Positions 38,309 through 49,155 are shown, counted from the first letter of the stretch. The stretch is DNA of 64,000 nucleotides from Yoonia sp. I 8.24 (GCF_022096995.1 NZ_JACXGQ010000004.1:372001-436000); one strand, 5' to 3'. Made by a program: numbers and translations. Notes: generated from the sequence alone by a model not told the origin.

Positions 38309-38779
38309 CTAATCAACAAATGCCGCGGTAAAACGCTTGCCGTTGAATGTGTGCGTGCAGCAGGCGCATGACGGCACCATTGTCTGATGGGTAACATTCG
38401 GATCAACGACCGCGAGCTTGTTTGCTTCATCAACATATAGGCCGCTGTAATAGGTGCTTTCACCCGTGCGGATGAATGGCTTTCCCGCTGACAGGTCAGG
38501 CGCAACCATCCATGTGATCGGTTCTTCGCAATCCAGCCGTGCAACCGCTTCGCTGTGAACCACACCCCAGTCGTCGCCGACACGTGACAGCAAGAATTTG
38601 AACAAGGGCGTGTAGTCATACCCGTGCCGCTTGCCTGTATGCATGGAGCCGCGCGACGATTCATTTCTTGCGGCAGATTTCGTGTTGCGATCCCACTTCG
38701 ACTTACCACCTGAACCATGTCGGACACCATGGGTTCGCGTGTTTACCGATCTATACAGGGGCTTCTTTCTATCTCTCAT
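38309..38779 (-). CDS. conserved-looking hypothetical protein with CACC motif
   Basis: A 156-aa basic protein not recognised. The N-terminus is lysine/arginine-rich (MRDRKKPLYRSVNTRTHG), the middle has HTGKRHGYDYTPLFKFL, and the C-terminus carries a cysteine cluster SCACCTHTFNGKRF that could bind metal. It lies alone between rarA and the ribosomal terminator. Confidence 0.55.
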   Translation of the reverse strand: MRDRKKPLYRSVNTRTHGVRHGSGGKSKWDRNTKSAARNESSRGSMHTGKRHGYDYTPLFKFLLSRVGDDWGVVHSEAVARLDCEEPITWMVAPDLSAGKPFIRTGESTYYSGLYVDEANKLAVVDPNVTHQTMVPSCACCTHTFNGKRFTAAFVD

Positions 38780-38855
38780 GGGAAATTTCTAAACGGGCGC
38801 CCCAATGGATGTCAAACTGCGCAAATCTCGCCTCTCGCAACGCGCGCCCACGCAA

Positions 38856-38883
38856 AAAGGCCTCGCATTTCTGCGAGGCCTTT
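38856..38883 (-). terminator. terminator of the rplO-rplQ transcription unit
   Basis: A perfect 12-bp stem (AAAGGCCTCGCA, TTTC loop, TGCGAGGCCTTT) with TTTTTGCG on the minus-strand exit side. It lies 26 bases past the rplQ stop. Confidence 0.85.
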
Positions 38884-38908
38884 AGATTTCTAACAAAACG
38901 CGGGAAAC

Positions 38909-39328
38909 TTAATCCTCTGCGTTCTCGTATTCAGCAAGGCGTGCTTTGTCAGCAGAACCCTTGGCGTCGACGTCGCGGTCAACGAATTCGATGATCGCCA
39001 TTGGCGCCATGTCGCCGTAGCGGAAGCCGGCTTTCATGATGCGGATGTAGCCACCCTGACGGTCCTTGTAGCGTGGCCCAAGGATTTCGAACAGTTTCGC
39101 TGTGTGCATTTCTTGCTTCAGGCGTGCGTTTGCCTGACGACGGGCGTGCAGGTCGCCGCGTTTTGCGAGCGTGATCAGCTTTTCAGTGATTCGGCGCAAT
39201 TCTTTTGCTTTTGGCAATGTTGTTTTGATTTGCTCATGTTCGATGAGCGAGCCAGCCATGTTCGCGAACAGCGCTTTACGGTGTTCATGTGTACGGTTCA
39301 GGCGGCGGTAACCACGTGCGTGACGCAT
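38909..39328 (-). CDS. rplQ: 50S ribosomal protein L17
   Basis: A 139-aa large-subunit protein. [20 protein letters not shown] is the L17 opening, followed by [25 protein letters not shown]. It ends the ribosomal alpha operon, 135 bases after rpoA. That gap has a short TGGGCC-CGAA-GGCCCA hairpin (39439-39454). Confidence 0.96.
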   Translation of the reverse strand: MRHARGYRRLNRTHEHRKALFANMAGSLIEHEQIKTTLPKAKELRRITEKLITLAKRGDLHARRQANARLKQEMHTAKLFEILGPRYKDRQGGYIRIMKAGFRYGDMAPMAIIEFVDRDVDAKGSADKARLAEYENAED

Positions 39329-39463
39329 TTGATAGTCTCCTAAGTGCTTTATACTTTGTGCAGCGGTCTGATGCGTGCCAGCCGCGTTATTGGGGCAGAA
39401 TTACCCAGGTCTTCCCCGCCATTGCGGGCATTTGCGGATGGGCCCGAAGGCCCACCCAAATTC

Positions 39464-40480
39464 TTAGAACTGATCTTCGAACTTTTTCGCCAGATCTTCG
39501 ATGTTATCCGGCGGCCAGTCCTCAACGTCCATGCCAAGGTGCAGCCCCATGCCTGACAGCACTTCTTTGATTTCGTTCAAAGATTTGCGGCCAAAGTTTG
39601 GTGTGCGCAGCATTTCTGCTTCGGTTTTTTGGATCAGATCGCCAATGTAAACGATGTTGTCGTTCTTGAGGCAGTTTGCCGAACGGACAGACAGTTCCAG
39701 CTCGTCCACTTTCTTCAGCAGAAGCGGGTTGAACTCGAGACCATCATCGTCTTGGCCAGCGGTTGCTGATTCAGGCTCGTCGAAGTTAACGAAGATCGAC
39801 AGTTGATCTTGCAAGATGCGGGCCGCATAGGCAACCGCATCATCAGGCGTGATAGACCCGTCTGTTTCGACTTTCATCGTCAGCTTATCATAGTCCAGAA
39901 CCTGACCTTCACGGGTCGGTTGAACGTCATAGCTGACTTTTTTGACAGGCGAATAGATCGCATCGATTGCAATCATGCCGATTGGTGCGTCTTCTGGCTT
40001 GTTCTTGTCAGCCGCAACATAGCCCTTACCGGTATTCACGGTCAGTTCCATGTAAAGATCAGCGCCATCGTCGAGGTGACAAATCACGTGGTCTTTGTTC
40101 AGCACTTCGATCCCAGCAGTCTCGCTGATGTCAGCAGCAGTCACAACGCCAGGGCCTTTGGCTTGAACGGACAAACGCTTTGGGCCTTCGACTTCCATAC
40201 GGATGGCGACGCCTTTGAGGTTCAAAACGATGTCAGTTACGTCTTCGCGTACACCTGACACAGAAGAAAATTCGTGCAGAACGTTATCGATCTGAACGGC
40301 AGTGATCGCAGCACCTTGCAGCGATGACATAAGGATACGGCGCAATGCGTTGCCCAAAGTCAGACCAAAGCCACGCTCAAGCGGTTCAGCAATCACAGTT
40401 GCCTGACGCATTGGGTCGTTGCCCGGTTTCACTTCCAATTGAGTTGGCTTAATCAACTCAGCCCAGTTCTTGTGGATCAT
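39464..40480 (-). CDS. rpoA: RNA polymerase alpha subunit
   Basis: A 338-aa core subunit: N-terminal assembly domain ([23 protein letters not shown]) and a C-terminal domain that contacts promoters and activators ([21 protein letters not shown], then [22 protein letters not shown]). ATG 40480 is chosen, with GGAGGGACAC upstream; an in-frame ATG 12 bases earlier is less likely. Confidence 0.97.
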   Translation of the reverse strand: MIHKNWAELIKPTQLEVKPGNDPMRQATVIAEPLERGFGLTLGNALRRILMSSLQGAAITAVQIDNVLHEFSSVSGVREDVTDIVLNLKGVAIRMEVEGPKRLSVQAKGPGVVTAADISETAGIEVLNKDHVICHLDDGADLYMELTVNTGKGYVAADKNKPEDAPIGMIAIDAIYSPVKKVSYDVQPTREGQVLDYDKLTMKVETDGSITPDDAVAYAARILQDQLSIFVNFDEPESATAGQDDDGLEFNPLLLKKVDELELSVRSANCLKNDNIVYIGDLIQKTEAEMLRTPNFGRKSLNEIKEVLSGMGLHLGMDVEDWPPDNIEDLAKKFEDQF

Positions 40481-40593
40481 GTGTCCCTCCATTCCTGTTT
40501 ACCTTCATGTCCGAAAGGCAAACGCCCGAGGTTTCAAAATGACGTATTGGGGCCGCGCAAAAACATGCACGACCCCAAAGCGTTTGGGTGAAA

Positions 40594-40983
40594 TTAGACG
40601 CGGCGGCGCTTTGGTGGGCGGCAGCCGTTGTGGGCCATTGGTGTCACGTCACGGATCGATGTGATGTTGAAACCAGCAGCAGCCAAAGCGCGCAATGCGC
40701 TTTCACGGCCAGAACCGGGACCCTGCACTTCGACTTCAAGCGTTTTCACGCCGTGATCTTGTGCTTTTTTGCCCGCATCCTCAGCCGCCATTTGGGCAGC
40801 ATAAGGTGTCGACTTACGTGACCCCTTAAAGCCCATTGTGCCCGCAGACGACCAAGAGATCGCGTTGCCCTGCACATCGGAGATGAGGATTTTTGTGTTG
40901 TTGAAAGAAGAATTCACGTGCGCAACGCCAGCGGCGATGTTCTTGGAAACCTTCTTTTTGGTGCGTTTGGTATCGCGTGCCAT
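40594..40983 (-). CDS. rpsK: 30S ribosomal protein S11
   Basis: A 129-aa small-subunit protein with [19 protein letters not shown], the [17 protein letters not shown] region and the C-terminal [18 protein letters not shown], all family features. It lies 14 bases after rpsM. Confidence 0.97.
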   Translation of the reverse strand: MARDTKRTKKKVSKNIAAGVAHVNSSFNNTKILISDVQGNAISWSSAGTMGFKGSRKSTPYAAQMAAEDAGKKAQDHGVKTLEVEVQGPGSGRESALRALAAAGFNITSIRDVTPMAHNGCRPPKRRRV

Positions 40984-40997
40984 CTGTCAGATCTCCC

Positions 40998-41366
40998 TTA
41001 TTTCTTCTTACCAGCAATGGCCTTTGCAGGGCCTTTGCGTGTACGTGCGTTGGTTGATGTACGTTGCCCACGAACAGGCAGGTTACGACGGTGACGCAGG
41101 CCACGGTAGCAACCAAGGTCCATCAGACGCTTGATGTTCATCTGTGTCTCGCGACGCAGGTCACCTTCAACAGTCAGGTTACCGTCGATGTATTCGCGGA
41201 TCGCCAATACTTCGGCGTCTGACAATTCGTTGACGCGACGTGTGCGGTCAATTTTGACAGCTTCACAGATTTCTTCAGATTTGGCTGGGCCAATTCCGGT
41301 GATATAAGTTAGGGCGATTGGAACCCGCTTTGCAGTCGGGATGTTTACGCCGGCAATACGTGCCAC
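40998..41366 (-). CDS. rpsM: 30S ribosomal protein S13
   Basis: A 122-aa protein with [20 protein letters not shown] at the start and the C-terminal [15 protein letters not shown] tail. The start is GTG at 41366 with AAGGA nine bases upstream. A longer opening with ATG at 41423 would add an unrelated N-terminus and is rejected. A dedicated promoter is visible upstream. Confidence 0.95.
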   Translation of the reverse strand: MARIAGVNIPTAKRVPIALTYITGIGPAKSEEICEAVKIDRTRRVNELSDAEVLAIREYIDGNLTVEGDLRRETQMNIKRLMDLGCYRGLRHRRNLPVRGQRTSTNARTRKGPAKAIAGKKK

Positions 41367-41522
41367 GTGTGCAATTCCTTTTGTTGCGGGTCCGTCATTC
41401 CAGACCCTTTTTTCACAACGCAAGCCCGCAGCGATTGCCCGGGCTTAAGTCATATCGAGGTGGTTGATGGCATTCCGGGGGCGACCCGTTAACCATCCAT
41501 TGATTCCCTTGCGGGATGGCGC

Positions 41523-41551
41523 TGTTTAGGGGGGAATAGCATTATGGTCAA
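41523..41551 (-). promoter_or_regulatory. sigma-70 promoter of rpsM-rpsK-rpoA-rplQ
   Basis: On the minus strand TTGACC and TAAACA are separated by 17 bases, with CCCCCC before the -10 and GC-rich GCGCC after it. A GC-rich discriminator is typical of ppGpp-controlled ribosomal promoters. It lies about 155 bases upstream of the GTG start. Confidence 0.6.
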
Positions 41552-41568
41552 CCCACCCAGACAGCGGC

Positions 41569-41592
41569 GATGGATTTTCGCGAAAATCCATC
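41569..41592. repeat. perfect 24-bp palindrome downstream of adk
   Basis: GATGGATTTTCG followed directly by CGAAAATCCATC. It sits 22 bases past the adk stop and just upstream of the rpsM promoter. It has no T-run. Its TTTTCGC/GCGAAAA core recurs in the hairpin at the rplP end (53139-53165). Confidence 0.7.
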
Positions 41593-41614
41593 TATGTTGT
41601 AAGTTTCTAAAGAA

Positions 41615-42190
41615 TTATGACAACGCTTCTGCAATGCTCGCCGCAACATCATCCATGCTGGCAAGGCCATCTACAGATTGCAGGTCGCCCTTGGCATAGT
41701 AGTAGCCGATTAGCGGGCTGGTTTGCTTGTAGTAGGCGGCCAAGCGCACGCGCAAGGCCTCTTCGTTATCGTCGGCGCGGACAGGTTGGCCTGCAGCGCG
41801 GGCTTCTTCAGCGCGGTTCACGATGCGGTCAACCAATACGTCATCATTGACGCGCAGCTCAATCACAGCATCCAATGTTTGGCCCATGTCGGCCAACAGG
41901 TCGGCCAAAGCATCGGCCTGCGGCAATGTCCGCGGGAAGCCGTCAAAGATAAAGCCGCCCTCCGCACCATTTTCCAATTGTTCGCGGATCAGGCCGATGA
42001 CGATTTCATCGGTGACAAGATTGCCCGCATCCATAACGGCTGCGACTTTCTTGCCCATTTCAGTTCCACTGGTCCGCGCGGCACGCAGCATGTCACCGGT
42101 GCTCAGCTGCACCATGTTACGTTCGGCCACAAGTTTCTGTGCTTGTGTGCCTTTGCCCGCTCCGGGCGGTCCCAGTAGAATGATATTCAT
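41615..42190 (-). CDS. adk: adenylate kinase, short-LID form
   Basis: Interconverts ATP, AMP and ADP. The 191-aa protein shows P-loop [10 protein letters not shown] (7-16), [15 protein letters not shown] and a short LID region ([17 protein letters not shown]) without the zinc-binding cysteines of the long form. It overlaps secY by four bases (ATGA). Confidence 0.95.
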   Translation of the reverse strand: MNIILLGPPGAGKGTQAQKLVAERNMVQLSTGDMLRAARTSGTEMGKKVAAVMDAGNLVTDEIVIGLIREQLENGAEGGFIFDGFPRTLPQADALADLLADMGQTLDAVIELRVNDDVLVDRIVNRAEEARAAGQPVRADDNEEALRVRLAAYYKQTSPLIGYYYAKGDLQSVDGLASMDDVAASIAEALS

Positions 42191-43548
42191 TTGCGCGATG
42201 GTCCCTTACGTTTGCTTGAACTGCGCTTGCCGCGCAATTGTGACTTCTCGATCAGGCCTTCATATTGATGGGCGACGAGATGTGACTGGATTTGCTGGAT
42301 TGTATCCATACCGACCGAGACGATGATCAATACCGATGTCCCACCAAAGTAGAATGGCACCGAAAGCTGTGCCCGAATGATTTCAGGCAGCAACGCGACA
42401 AGCGCCAAATAGCCAGAACCAAGCACAAGAATACGGGTGACAACGTAATCCAGATATTCAGCGGTCTTTTTGCCGGGGCGGATGCCAGGCACAAAGCCGT
42501 TTTGGTTTTTCAGGTTGTCCGCAACTTCATCAGTCTTGAACGCAACTTCACGGGTGTAGAAGTAAGTGAAGAAGACAATCATGCCGCCAAAGAAAATCAG
42601 ATAGAGCGGCTGACCGGGGCCAAACAGCGCAAGGATCGTTGACATGACAGGGCCAGAGGTCCCACCGCTGAATGTGCTGATCGTGGTCGGCAGCAGCAGC
42701 AACGCAGAGGCAAAGATCGCAGGGATCACGCCGGCTGGGTTGACCTTGATCGGCAAGTGGCTGGATGATCCGTCAAAGACCTTCATGCCACGCTGTTGGC
42801 GCGGGTACTGAATGTGGATCTTGCGCAGTGAGCGCTCCATGAACACAACAAACAGCAACACCACCCCTACCATGACCAAAATACCGATGATGGTCAGCGG
42901 GCTGATGGTGCCGGACCGGCCTTGGGCCAGAAACTGCGCCAACGCAGCTGGAATTTCAGCGATAATGCCAACAAAGATAATCAGTGAGATACCGTTGCCG
43001 ATGCCGCGTGCAGTGATCTGTTCACCGATCCACATCAACAGCATGGTGCCACCAACGATGGTGATCATGCATGATGCGCGGAAAAACAGACCCGGATCAG
43101 TGGCGAAACCGCCGGCCTCAAGCCCGACAGACAGCCCGTAAGCCTGCGCCGTGGCAAGGAATACAGTCCCATAACGCGTGTATTGGGTCAGCTTGCGGCG
43201 TCCCTGCTCGCCCTCTTTTTTGAGGTTCTTGAGCGGTTCCCACATGGAGCCCAGCAGTTGCATCACGATGGATGCAGAAATGTAAGGCATAATACCAAGG
43301 GTGAAGATCGCCATGCGCGATAGCGCACCACCAGTGAACATCGACAGAATGCCGCCAATACCTGTGGCCGCTTGATCCATAAATTCGCGCAATGCGGTCG
43401 AATCGATGCCGGGGACCGGAATATAGGTACCAAGACGGTAAACCATCAGCATCCCGATGGTGAATAGAATGCGCTGGCGTAGTTCGGTCGCTTTACCGAA
43501 CGCGCTCCAACTTATGTTGGATGCCATTTGCTCTGCTGCAGAAGCCAT
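42187..43548 (-). CDS. secY: protein translocase subunit SecY
   Basis: Central pore subunit of the Sec translocon (453 aa) with ten membrane helices. Start region [20 protein letters not shown], then the plug and [20 protein letters not shown] are characteristic. It lies 104 bases after rplO, as part of rplO-secY-adk. Confidence 0.96.
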   Translation of the reverse strand: MASAAEQMASNISWSAFGKATELRQRILFTIGMLMVYRLGTYIPVPGIDSTALREFMDQAATGIGGILSMFTGGALSRMAIFTLGIMPYISASIVMQLLGSMWEPLKNLKKEGEQGRRKLTQYTRYGTVFLATAQAYGLSVGLEAGGFATDPGLFFRASCMITIVGGTMLLMWIGEQITARGIGNGISLIIFVGIIAEIPAALAQFLAQGRSGTISPLTIIGILVMVGVVLLFVVFMERSLRKIHIQYPRQQRGMKVFDGSSSHLPIKVNPAGVIPAIFASALLLLPTTISTFSGGTSGPVMSTILALFGPGQPLYLIFFGGMIVFFTYFYTREVAFKTDEVADNLKNQNGFVPGIRPGKKTAEYLDYVVTRILVLGSGYLALVALLPEIIRAQLSVPFYFGGTSVLIIVSVGMDTIQQIQSHLVAHQYEGLIEKSQLRGKRSSSKRKGPSRK

Positions 43549-43652
43549 TTCGTGTCTCTTTTCATGCTAAACGCCGCCAAACGGGTTCCCGTTGGCGGCG
43601 TTTGGGAAAACTTGAATGGATATGTAAGCAACGTTTCCGCTGCTCACAAGTC

Positions 43653-44126
43653 TTACTCAGCCGCAGCCGCTGTTGCGACGGTCAGTGAACCGCCTGCTTT
43701 TGCGACAGCTTCTACAGCGCCAGCAGAGGCGCCGGTGACGACGATCGTTGCTTTTGCGGTGAAATCACCTTTTGCAAGAACGCGGATACCGTCTTTTTTG
43801 CGACGCACCAGACCGGACGCAATCAGCGCATCTTCGGTGATGTCTGATTTGATGTCGATCTTGCCGTCGTCGATGAATTTCTGGATCAGGCCAAGGTTTA
43901 CAACAGCGAATGCCTTGCGGTTCGGCTTGTTAAAGCCACGCTTTGGCAAACGTTGGTAAATCGGCATTTGGCCGCCTTCGAAGCCTTTGATCGCCACACC
44001 AGAGCGTGACTTTTGACCTTTGATACCACGGCCACCGGTCTTACCCATGCCGGAACCCGGACCACGGCCAATGCGTTTCTTGCGCTGTGTTGCGCCTTCG
44101 TTGTCGTGAAGTTCGTTCAGTTTCAT
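43653..44126 (-). CDS. rplO: 50S ribosomal protein L15
   Basis: A 157-aa large-subunit protein: glycine/arginine-rich N-terminus ([20 protein letters not shown]) and [11 protein letters not shown]. It begins a new transcription unit, because a terminator and the DUF1127 gene separate it from rpmD and a promoter lies in front of it. Confidence 0.96.
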   Translation of the reverse strand: MKLNELHDNEGATQRKKRIGRGPGSGMGKTGGRGIKGQKSRSGVAIKGFEGGQMPIYQRLPKRGFNKPNRKAFAVVNLGLIQKFIDDGKIDIKSDITEDALIASGLVRRKKDGIRVLAKGDFTAKATIVVTGASAGAVEAVAKAGGSLTVATAAAAE

Positions 44127-44220
44127 GTCGCTTCTCCTCTTGCCGGAACTGACCCCCAGCGACGGGAGCGGTCAAACACGGCGTTTCAATTGAGTCGGCC
44201 CAACAGAGGCAGACCAGCGG

Positions 44221-44249
44221 CGTATAGACGGATGCCGGGGTTGGTTCAA
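44221..44249 (-). promoter_or_regulatory. sigma-70 promoter of rplO-secY-adk
   Basis: Minus-strand TTGAAC and TATACG with 17-base spacing, followed by GC-rich CCGCTGG. It lies in the gap between the DUF1127 terminator and rplO. Confidence 0.6.
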
Positions 44250-44305
44250 GTGGGGAAGATGTTTGCAGCGGCGCAGCGCGCGCTTTTGACGCGGCAACGC
44301 AAAAA

Positions 44306-44332
44306 GGCGCCGGGTGATTACTCACCGGCGCC
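44306..44332 (-). terminator. terminator of the DUF1127 gene
   Basis: GGCGCCGGGTGA pairs with TCACCGGCGCC with one bulged G and a four-base loop. The minus-strand exit side is TTTTTGCG. It lies 22 bases past the stop of the DUF1127 gene. Confidence 0.8.
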
Positions 44333-44353
44333 CTGTGGGTGGATTTGGTTAGT

Positions 44354-44578
44354 TTAGGCGCTGCCGTAAGCCGCCTTGGTCGCAACATCGCGGATCGCCT
44401 TGCGTGGAATGCCGATGTCAGCCAAGTCACGATCCGTCATGCATTCGAGCTGCACGACAACATCACGGTAAACGGCACTGCGCGCAGAAGCTGCTTTGAA
44501 ATCGGCGATTGCACCGGAGATAAAGCGCGTGACCGGGTTGCCAGCAACTGTTTGTGGATTTGCGTTCATATAGGCCAT
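44354..44578 (-). CDS. DUF1127 small protein inside the spc operon region
   Basis: A 74-aa protein with the family's C-terminal pattern VVQLECMTDRDLADIGIPR, common in Rhodobacteraceae; related small arginine-rich proteins bind RNA or affect phosphate and carbon regulation. ATG 44578 has AAAAGGAAAAG upstream; an ATG at 44608 is in frame but less well placed. It has its own promoter and terminator, between rpmD and rplO. Function here is unknown. Confidence 0.82.
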   Translation of the reverse strand: MAYMNANPQTVAGNPVTRFISGAIADFKAASARSAVYRDVVVQLECMTDRDLADIGIPRKAIRDVATKAAYGSA

Positions 44579-44651
44579 GTGTCTTTTCCTTCTCGAGCGA
44601 AGCCCCATTTTGCGCTGCGGTCAGTCGCGGGGCGGTGAATTTCATACCTCA

Positions 44652-44680
44652 TAAATAAGCGGTGGTACGGGGTAGGACAA
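44652..44680 (-). promoter_or_regulatory. promoter of the DUF1127 gene
   Basis: Minus-strand TTGTCC and TATTTA with 17-base spacing, 74 bases upstream of the ATG. It lies downstream of the rpmD terminator, so the gene is expressed independently. Confidence 0.55.
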
Positions 44681-44776
44681 ACGCCAGTTTGGAATTGCTG
44701 CTATGCAGCATTGGAATGCCGCACACGCAACACGCCTAAAAGTTGTGCTTGACACATTTGGGCGTTTTCAACGCAA

Positions 44777-44802
44777 AACGCCCTCGGTTTCCCGAGGGCG
44801 TT
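44777..44802 (-). terminator. terminator after rpmD
   Basis: An 11-bp stem (AACGCCCTCGG with CCGAGGGCGTT, four-base loop), 40 bases past the rpmD stop, exiting through TTTTGCG. It would close the rpmC-rpmD unit. Confidence 0.75.
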
Positions 44803-44842
44803 CTTTAAAACTATATCGAAATCCGGCGAACCGGAAAAGGCG

Positions 44843-45031
44843 TTAGCCTTTTTCTTCGATGATTTCGACCATGTGGCTGATCGAGTTGACCATGCCGCGA
44901 ACTGAAGGTGTATCTTCAAGCTCTTTGGTGCGATTCATTTTGTTTAGACCCAGACCGATCAGCGTAGCGCGCTGTTTGGCGGGGCGACGGATGGGCGAGC
45001 CCACCTGTTTTACAACAATCGTTTTTGCCAT
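44843..45031 (-). CDS. rpmD: 50S ribosomal protein L30
   Basis: A 62-aa protein with [30 protein letters not shown], the L30 pattern. It follows rpsE by 12 bases. Confidence 0.94.
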   Translation of the reverse strand: MAKTIVVKQVGSPIRRPAKQRATLIGLGLNKMNRTKELEDTPSVRGMVNSISHMVEIIEEKG

Positions 45032-45043
45032 TGTTCAGGTTCC

Positions 45044-45631
45044 TTACGCGTCTGCGGCTTCAGCAGTGGCTTCGGCAGCGGGTGCCTCGTCACGCTTGGG
45101 CAGGATGTCAGCAACCTTTTTGCCACGGCGCTGTGCGACGTTGCGTGGAGATTGCTCTTTAGAAAGGCCATTCATGGTGGCGCGGATCATGTTGTAAGGG
45201 TTCTGTGAACCGATGGACTTAGACACAACGTCTTGTACACCCAACATTTCAAACACAGCACGCATTGGACCACCGGCGATGATCCCGGTACCAACTGGGG
45301 CTGTCCGCATAACCACTTTACCGGCGCCGTGACGGCCTTCCATGTCGTGGTGCAATGTCCGACCGTCGCGCAGGGCAACACGGATCATCTGACGCTTCGC
45401 TTGCTCAGTCGCTTTGCGGATCGCTTCAGGGACTTCTTTTGCTTTCCCTTTACCGAAACCAACACGGCCTTTTTGGTCGCCAACAACGACGAGGGCTGCG
45501 AAACCAAAGCGCTTACCACCTTTTACGGTTTTTGATACGCGGTTGATTGCGACCAGACGGTCTGCAAACTCAGGAGCTTGCTCTTCACGGTTACGGCGGT
45601 TGCCGCCCCGATTGTTATCACGTTCTGCCAT
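45044..45631 (-). CDS. rpsE: 30S ribosomal protein S5
   Basis: A 195-aa protein with a charged N-terminal extension ([16 protein letters not shown]), the [22 protein letters not shown] core and [15 protein letters not shown]. Start at 45631 (MAERD); a 206-aa form from 45664 has no reason in its favour. An alanine/glutamate-rich tail ends the protein. Confidence 0.95.
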   Translation of the reverse strand: MAERDNNRGGNRRNREEQAPEFADRLVAINRVSKTVKGGKRFGFAALVVVGDQKGRVGFGKGKAKEVPEAIRKATEQAKRQMIRVALRDGRTLHHDMEGRHGAGKVVMRTAPVGTGIIAGGPMRAVFEMLGVQDVVSKSIGSQNPYNMIRATMNGLSKEQSPRNVAQRRGKKVADILPKRDEAPAAEATAEAADA

Positions 45632-45743
45632 ATGTGGCGTCCTTTTATAAATGATGCATAGCATCTTTTGATACGATCGCAGTGCCCGACCGGGCCTGGA
45701 TCATCGAGAGGGTCCCGAACATGCCGGGACCCTCTACGCTGAC

Positions 45744-46109
45744 TTAGATTTTCAAACCACCTTCACGCGCAGCTTCGGCCAGGGCCTTCACTTTGCCGTG
45801 AAACAGGAAACCACCACGGTCGAAATAAGCAACTTCGACGCCAGCTTTCTTGGCGCGTTCTGCGATTGCAGCACCCACCTTTGTCGCGGCTTCGATGTTG
45901 TTCTTGCCAACCACGCCCAGTGCTGTTTCGAGCGAAGACGCAGATGCGATTGTTACGCCCTGCACGTCGTCGATCAGCTGGACGCTGATGTTTTTGTTTG
46001 AGCGGTGAACCGACAGACGCGCGCGCCCTTGGTTGGCTGTTACGCCCCGCAGTTTGTTCCGAACGCGCATGCGGCGCTTCAGAAACAGAGTTCTTTTGCT
46101 GTTTGCCAT
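45744..46109 (-). CDS. rplR: 50S ribosomal protein L18
   Basis: A 121-aa protein binding 5S r[22 protein letters not shown] start and [19 protein letters not shown] core. ATG 46109 is chosen; a 153-aa opening would overlap rplF. Confidence 0.95.
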   Translation of the reverse strand: MANSKRTLFLKRRMRVRNKLRGVTANQGRARLSVHRSNKNISVQLIDDVQGVTIASASSLETALGVVGKNNIEAATKVGAAIAERAKKAGVEVAYFDRGGFLFHGKVKALAEAAREGGLKI

Positions 46110-46120
46110 CTGTGCGTTCC

Positions 46121-46654
46121 TTACTTCTTCTTGCCTTCTTTGCGGAAGATGTATTCGCCTTTGTACTTGATACCTTTGCCTTTGTAGGGCTCTGGTTTGC
46201 GCCATTCACGGATATTCGCCGCGACCTGACCAACAAGCTGAGAGTCGATACCTTCCACTGTGATTTCGGTTGGCTTTGCGGCCGTCACTGTGACGCCCTC
46301 TGGCACTTCGAAATTCACATCATGGCTGTAACCCAATGACAGTTTCAGGACTTTGCCCTGCATCTGTGCACGGTAACCAACACCTGACAGTTCAAGTTCT
46401 TTCTTGAAACCCTCAGAAACGCCAGTCGCAAGGTTCGCAACCATCGTGCGGCTCATGCCCCACTGCTGGCGCGCGCGCTTGGATTTGCCGCGTGGTTCTA
46501 CAGTAACAACATTGCCATCAACAGTGATGGAAACATCGTCAGTGGCTTTAAAAGAAAGAGTCCCTTTAGGGCCTTTAACTTCTACGGTTTGGCCAGACAC
46601 CGTGGCGGTAACGCCTGATGGTAGCTCAACCGGTTTTTTACCAATACGAGACAT
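46121..46654 (-). CDS. rplF: 50S ribosomal protein L6
   Basis: A 177-aa protein: [18 protein letters not shown] start and the C-terminal signature [15 protein letters not shown]. It lies 9 bases after rpsH. Confidence 0.96.
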   Translation of the reverse strand: MSRIGKKPVELPSGVTATVSGQTVEVKGPKGTLSFKATDDVSITVDGNVVTVEPRGKSKRARQQWGMSRTMVANLATGVSEGFKKELELSGVGYRAQMQGKVLKLSLGYSHDVNFEVPEGVTVTAAKPTEITVEGIDSQLVGQVAANIREWRKPEPYKGKGIKYKGEYIFRKEGKKK

Positions 46655-46663
46655 TTTATCCCC

Positions 46664-47056
46664 TTAGAATACAGTGCAGAGCACTTCGCCGCCAACATTG
46701 GCCGCACGTGCGTTTGCATCCGACATCACACCTTTAGAGGTGGAGACAATCGACACACCCAGGCCCTGACGGACAGATGGGAGGTCATTTGGACCCATGT
46801 AAACGCGACGGCCAGGCTTAGAAACCCGCTTCACTTCACGAATAACAGGAGTACCCTCGTAGTACTTCAGTTCGATTGCAAAAGCGGGGTGCCCGTCTTT
46901 GCCATCTTTTTTAGCGTAGCCGCGGATGTAACCTTCGTCTGAAAGCACGTCCAGAACCCAACCACGCAGTTTTGATGCAGGTGTTTCCACCGCAGCTTTA
47001 CCGCGCATTTGGCCGTTACGGATGCGTGTCAGCATATCACCGATAGGATCGTTCAT
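46664..47056 (-). CDS. rpsH: 30S ribosomal protein S8
   Basis: A 130-aa protein: [19 protein letters not shown] start and the [14 protein letters not shown] end region typical of S8. Confidence 0.96.
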   Translation of the reverse strand: MNDPIGDMLTRIRNGQMRGKAAVETPASKLRGWVLDVLSDEGYIRGYAKKDGKDGHPAFAIELKYYEGTPVIREVKRVSKPGRRVYMGPNDLPSVRQGLGVSIVSTSKGVMSDANARAANVGGEVLCTVF

Positions 47057-47068
47057 CTTATGCTCTCC

Positions 47069-47374
47069 TTACCAGCTTGACTTGACCATGCCTGGAATTT
47101 CGCCATTGGAACCAAGGTCCCGCAGCGCGATCCGGCTGATCTTGAGTTTACGGTAATAGGCGTGTGGACGCCCGGTGAGCTGACAACGGTTGTGCAGACG
47201 CGTTGCAGAAGAGTTGCGTGGCAGTTTTGCCAGTTCAAGGGTTGCCTTGAAACGCTCTTCTACGGGCTTCTCTTGGTCGTTGATGATCGCCTTCAGCGCC
47301 GCGCGCTTTTCAGCGTACTTTGCCACCAGCTTTTCACGCTTAACTTCGCGTGCGATCATGGATTTCTTAGCCAT
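47069..47374 (-). CDS. rpsN: 30S ribosomal protein S14
   Basis: A 101-aa zinc-free form (no CxxC pairs): [20 protein letters not shown] start and [20 protein letters not shown]. Confidence 0.96.
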   Translation of the reverse strand: MAKKSMIAREVKREKLVAKYAEKRAALKAIINDQEKPVEERFKATLELAKLPRNSSATRLHNRCQLTGRPHAYYRKLKISRIALRDLGSNGEIPGMVKSSW

Positions 47375-47394
47375 TTCTAATCTCTCCCTAACGC

Positions 47395-47958
47395 TTAGCT
47401 GTTGAAAGGCATGTTGAAAGCTTTCAACAATGCTTTTGCTTCAGCGTCAGTGTTCGCTGTGGTGCAGATGACGATGTCCATGCCCCAGTTCACATCGATC
47501 TTGTCGAAGTTGATCTCGGGGAACACCAGGTGCTCTTTAAGGCCAGTGGCATAGTTGCCGCGACCGTCAAATGATTTACCAGATACGCCGCGGAAATCGC
47601 GAATACGTGGCATCGCAACGGTGATCAGACGATCCAGGAATTCGTACATTTTATCGCCACGCAAAGTTACCTTTGCACCAAGCGGCATGTCTTCACGAAC
47701 GCGGAAACCAGCGATTGATTTCTTAGCGCGTGTTGTCATGGCCTTTTGACCAGCGATTGTAGAAAGATCTTCCTGTGCGGATTTTGCTTTCTTGCTGTCA
47801 CGGACAGCTTCAGCACCGCAGCCGATGTTCAGAACAATTTTGTCCAAACGTGGGATCTGCATGTCGTTTTTGTAACCGAATTCTTCTTTGATCGCAGCGC
47901 GGATCTTAGTAGCGTATTCGGACTTCAAACGTGGGGTATAGTTTGCGGTATCAAGCAT
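47395..47958 (-). CDS. rplE: 50S ribosomal protein L5
   Basis: A 187-aa 5S rRNA-binding protein: [20 protein letters not shown] and [17 protein letters not shown]. Its ATG overlaps the rplX stop by one base. Confidence 0.96.
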   Translation of the reverse strand: MLDTANYTPRLKSEYATKIRAAIKEEFGYKNDMQIPRLDKIVLNIGCGAEAVRDSKKAKSAQEDLSTIAGQKAMTTRAKKSIAGFRVREDMPLGAKVTLRGDKMYEFLDRLITVAMPRIRDFRGVSGKSFDGRGNYATGLKEHLVFPEINFDKIDVNWGMDIVICTTANTDAEAKALLKAFNMPFNS

Positions 47959-48263
47959 TAGATCGCATCCCCTGTTGTCTTAGCGAAGCGCACTTTGTTG
48001 TCGCCATCCATACGGAAGCCAACACGTGTTGCTTTGCCATTTTTGTCAACGATTGCCAGGTTCGACAGTTGGATCGGCATCGCCTTTGGCGTGCGGCCAC
48101 CCTGTGTTGCCTGAGATTGCTTCACGTGACGGACAGCCATGTTAACGCCGTCAACGATTGCTTTGCCTGACTTTGGGTCGATGGACGAGATAGTGCCCTT
48201 TTGACCTTTGTCTTTACCGGCAAGAACGATCACGTCGTCACCTTTACGGAGCTTAGCAGCCAT
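47958..48263 (-). CDS. rplX: 50S ribosomal protein L24
   Basis: A 101-aa assembly-initiating protein with the KOW motif [19 protein letters not shown] near the start. Confidence 0.95.
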   Translation of the reverse strand: MAAKLRKGDDVIVLAGKDKGQKGTISSIDPKSGKAIVDGVNMAVRHVKQSQATQGGRTPKAMPIQLSNLAIVDKNGKATRVGFRMDGDNKVRFAKTTGDAI

Positions 48264-48265
48264 AG

Positions 48266-48634
48266 TTACAGCACCTCCGGAGCAAGTGAGATGATTTTCA
48301 TGAAGTTTTTCGCACGTAATTCGCGAACAACTGGCCCAAAGATACGTGTACCCATTGGTTCGTTGTTGTTGTTCAGGATGACAGCAGCGTTGCTGTCAAA
48401 ACGAATAGCTGTGCCGTCTTCGCGACGTACTTCTTTTGCGGTGCGCACGACGACGGCCTTGCGGACGTCACCTTTCTTTACGCGGCCACGTGGAATGGCT
48501 TCTTTCACCGATACAACGATAATGTCACCGACACTCGCGTAACGACGATGTGAGCCACCCAGAACCTTGATGCACTGAACACGGCGAGCGCCGCTATTGT
48601 CAGCAACATCCAGATTGGTCTGCATCTGGATCAT
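48266..48634 (-). CDS. rplN: 50S ribosomal protein L14
   Basis: A 122-aa protein: [20 protein letters not shown] start and the signature [21 protein letters not shown]. It lies 80 bases after rpsQ. Confidence 0.97.
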   Translation of the reverse strand: MIQMQTNLDVADNSGARRVQCIKVLGGSHRRYASVGDIIVVSVKEAIPRGRVKKGDVRKAVVVRTAKEVRREDGTAIRFDSNAAVILNNNNEPMGTRIFGPVVRELRAKNFMKIISLAPEVL

Positions 48635-48714
48635 TTGGTTTCCTTCCGACCTATGGGGTAGTCCCGATTTCCGTCCGGGGCCCCAGGGTTTCGATTAAAC
48701 TGTTGGTGGGCGCC

Positions 48715-48945
48715 TTACGACGCGATCACTTCCCAGCGTTTGGTTTTCGACTTTGGAGCACATTCTTGAATGCGAACTTGGTCGCCGACGTTGAATGTGT
48801 TTTTCTCATCGTGCGCCCGGTATTTCTTGGACTTACGAATAGTTTTCTGAAGCAGCGGGTGCTTGTAACGACGTTCTACAGAAACTGTGACCGTCTGTTC
48901 GTTTTGGTTGCTTGTGACAACCCCAGCTAGGATACGCTTAGGCAT
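48715..48945 (-). CDS. rpsQ: 30S ribosomal protein S17
   Basis: A 76-aa protein: [20 protein letters not shown] start and the KYRAHDEKN motif. Confidence 0.95.
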   Translation of the reverse strand: MPKRILAGVVTSNQNEQTVTVSVERRYKHPLLQKTIRKSKKYRAHDEKNTFNVGDQVRIQECAPKSKTKRWEVIAS

Positions 48946-48948
48946 AGA

Positions 48949-49155
48949 TTAAGCCTCCGAAGCAGCGGCAGCTGCTTTTTCGTTCAGAATTGTTTTGACT
49001 TTGGCAGCGTTGCGACGTGCAGCGCGGATACCAGAAGTATTTTCGAGTTGGCCTGTGGCCTGCTGAAAGCGCAGGTTAAAGGATTCTTTTTTCAGGTTCA
49101 CCAGCTCTTCACGGAGCTGGTCGGGCGTTTTATCCCGCAGTTCATTGGCGTTCAT
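48949..49155 (-). CDS. rpmC: 50S ribosomal protein L29
   Basis: A 68-aa protein: [20 protein letters not shown] start, then [23 protein letters not shown] 49155 is chosen against a spurious 147-aa frame. It starts a transcription unit here: its usual neighbour rplP lies about 4 kb away. Confidence 0.94.
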   Translation of the reverse strand: MNANELRDKTPDQLREELVNLKKESFNLRFQQATGQLENTSGIRAARRNAAKVKTILNEKAAAAASEA

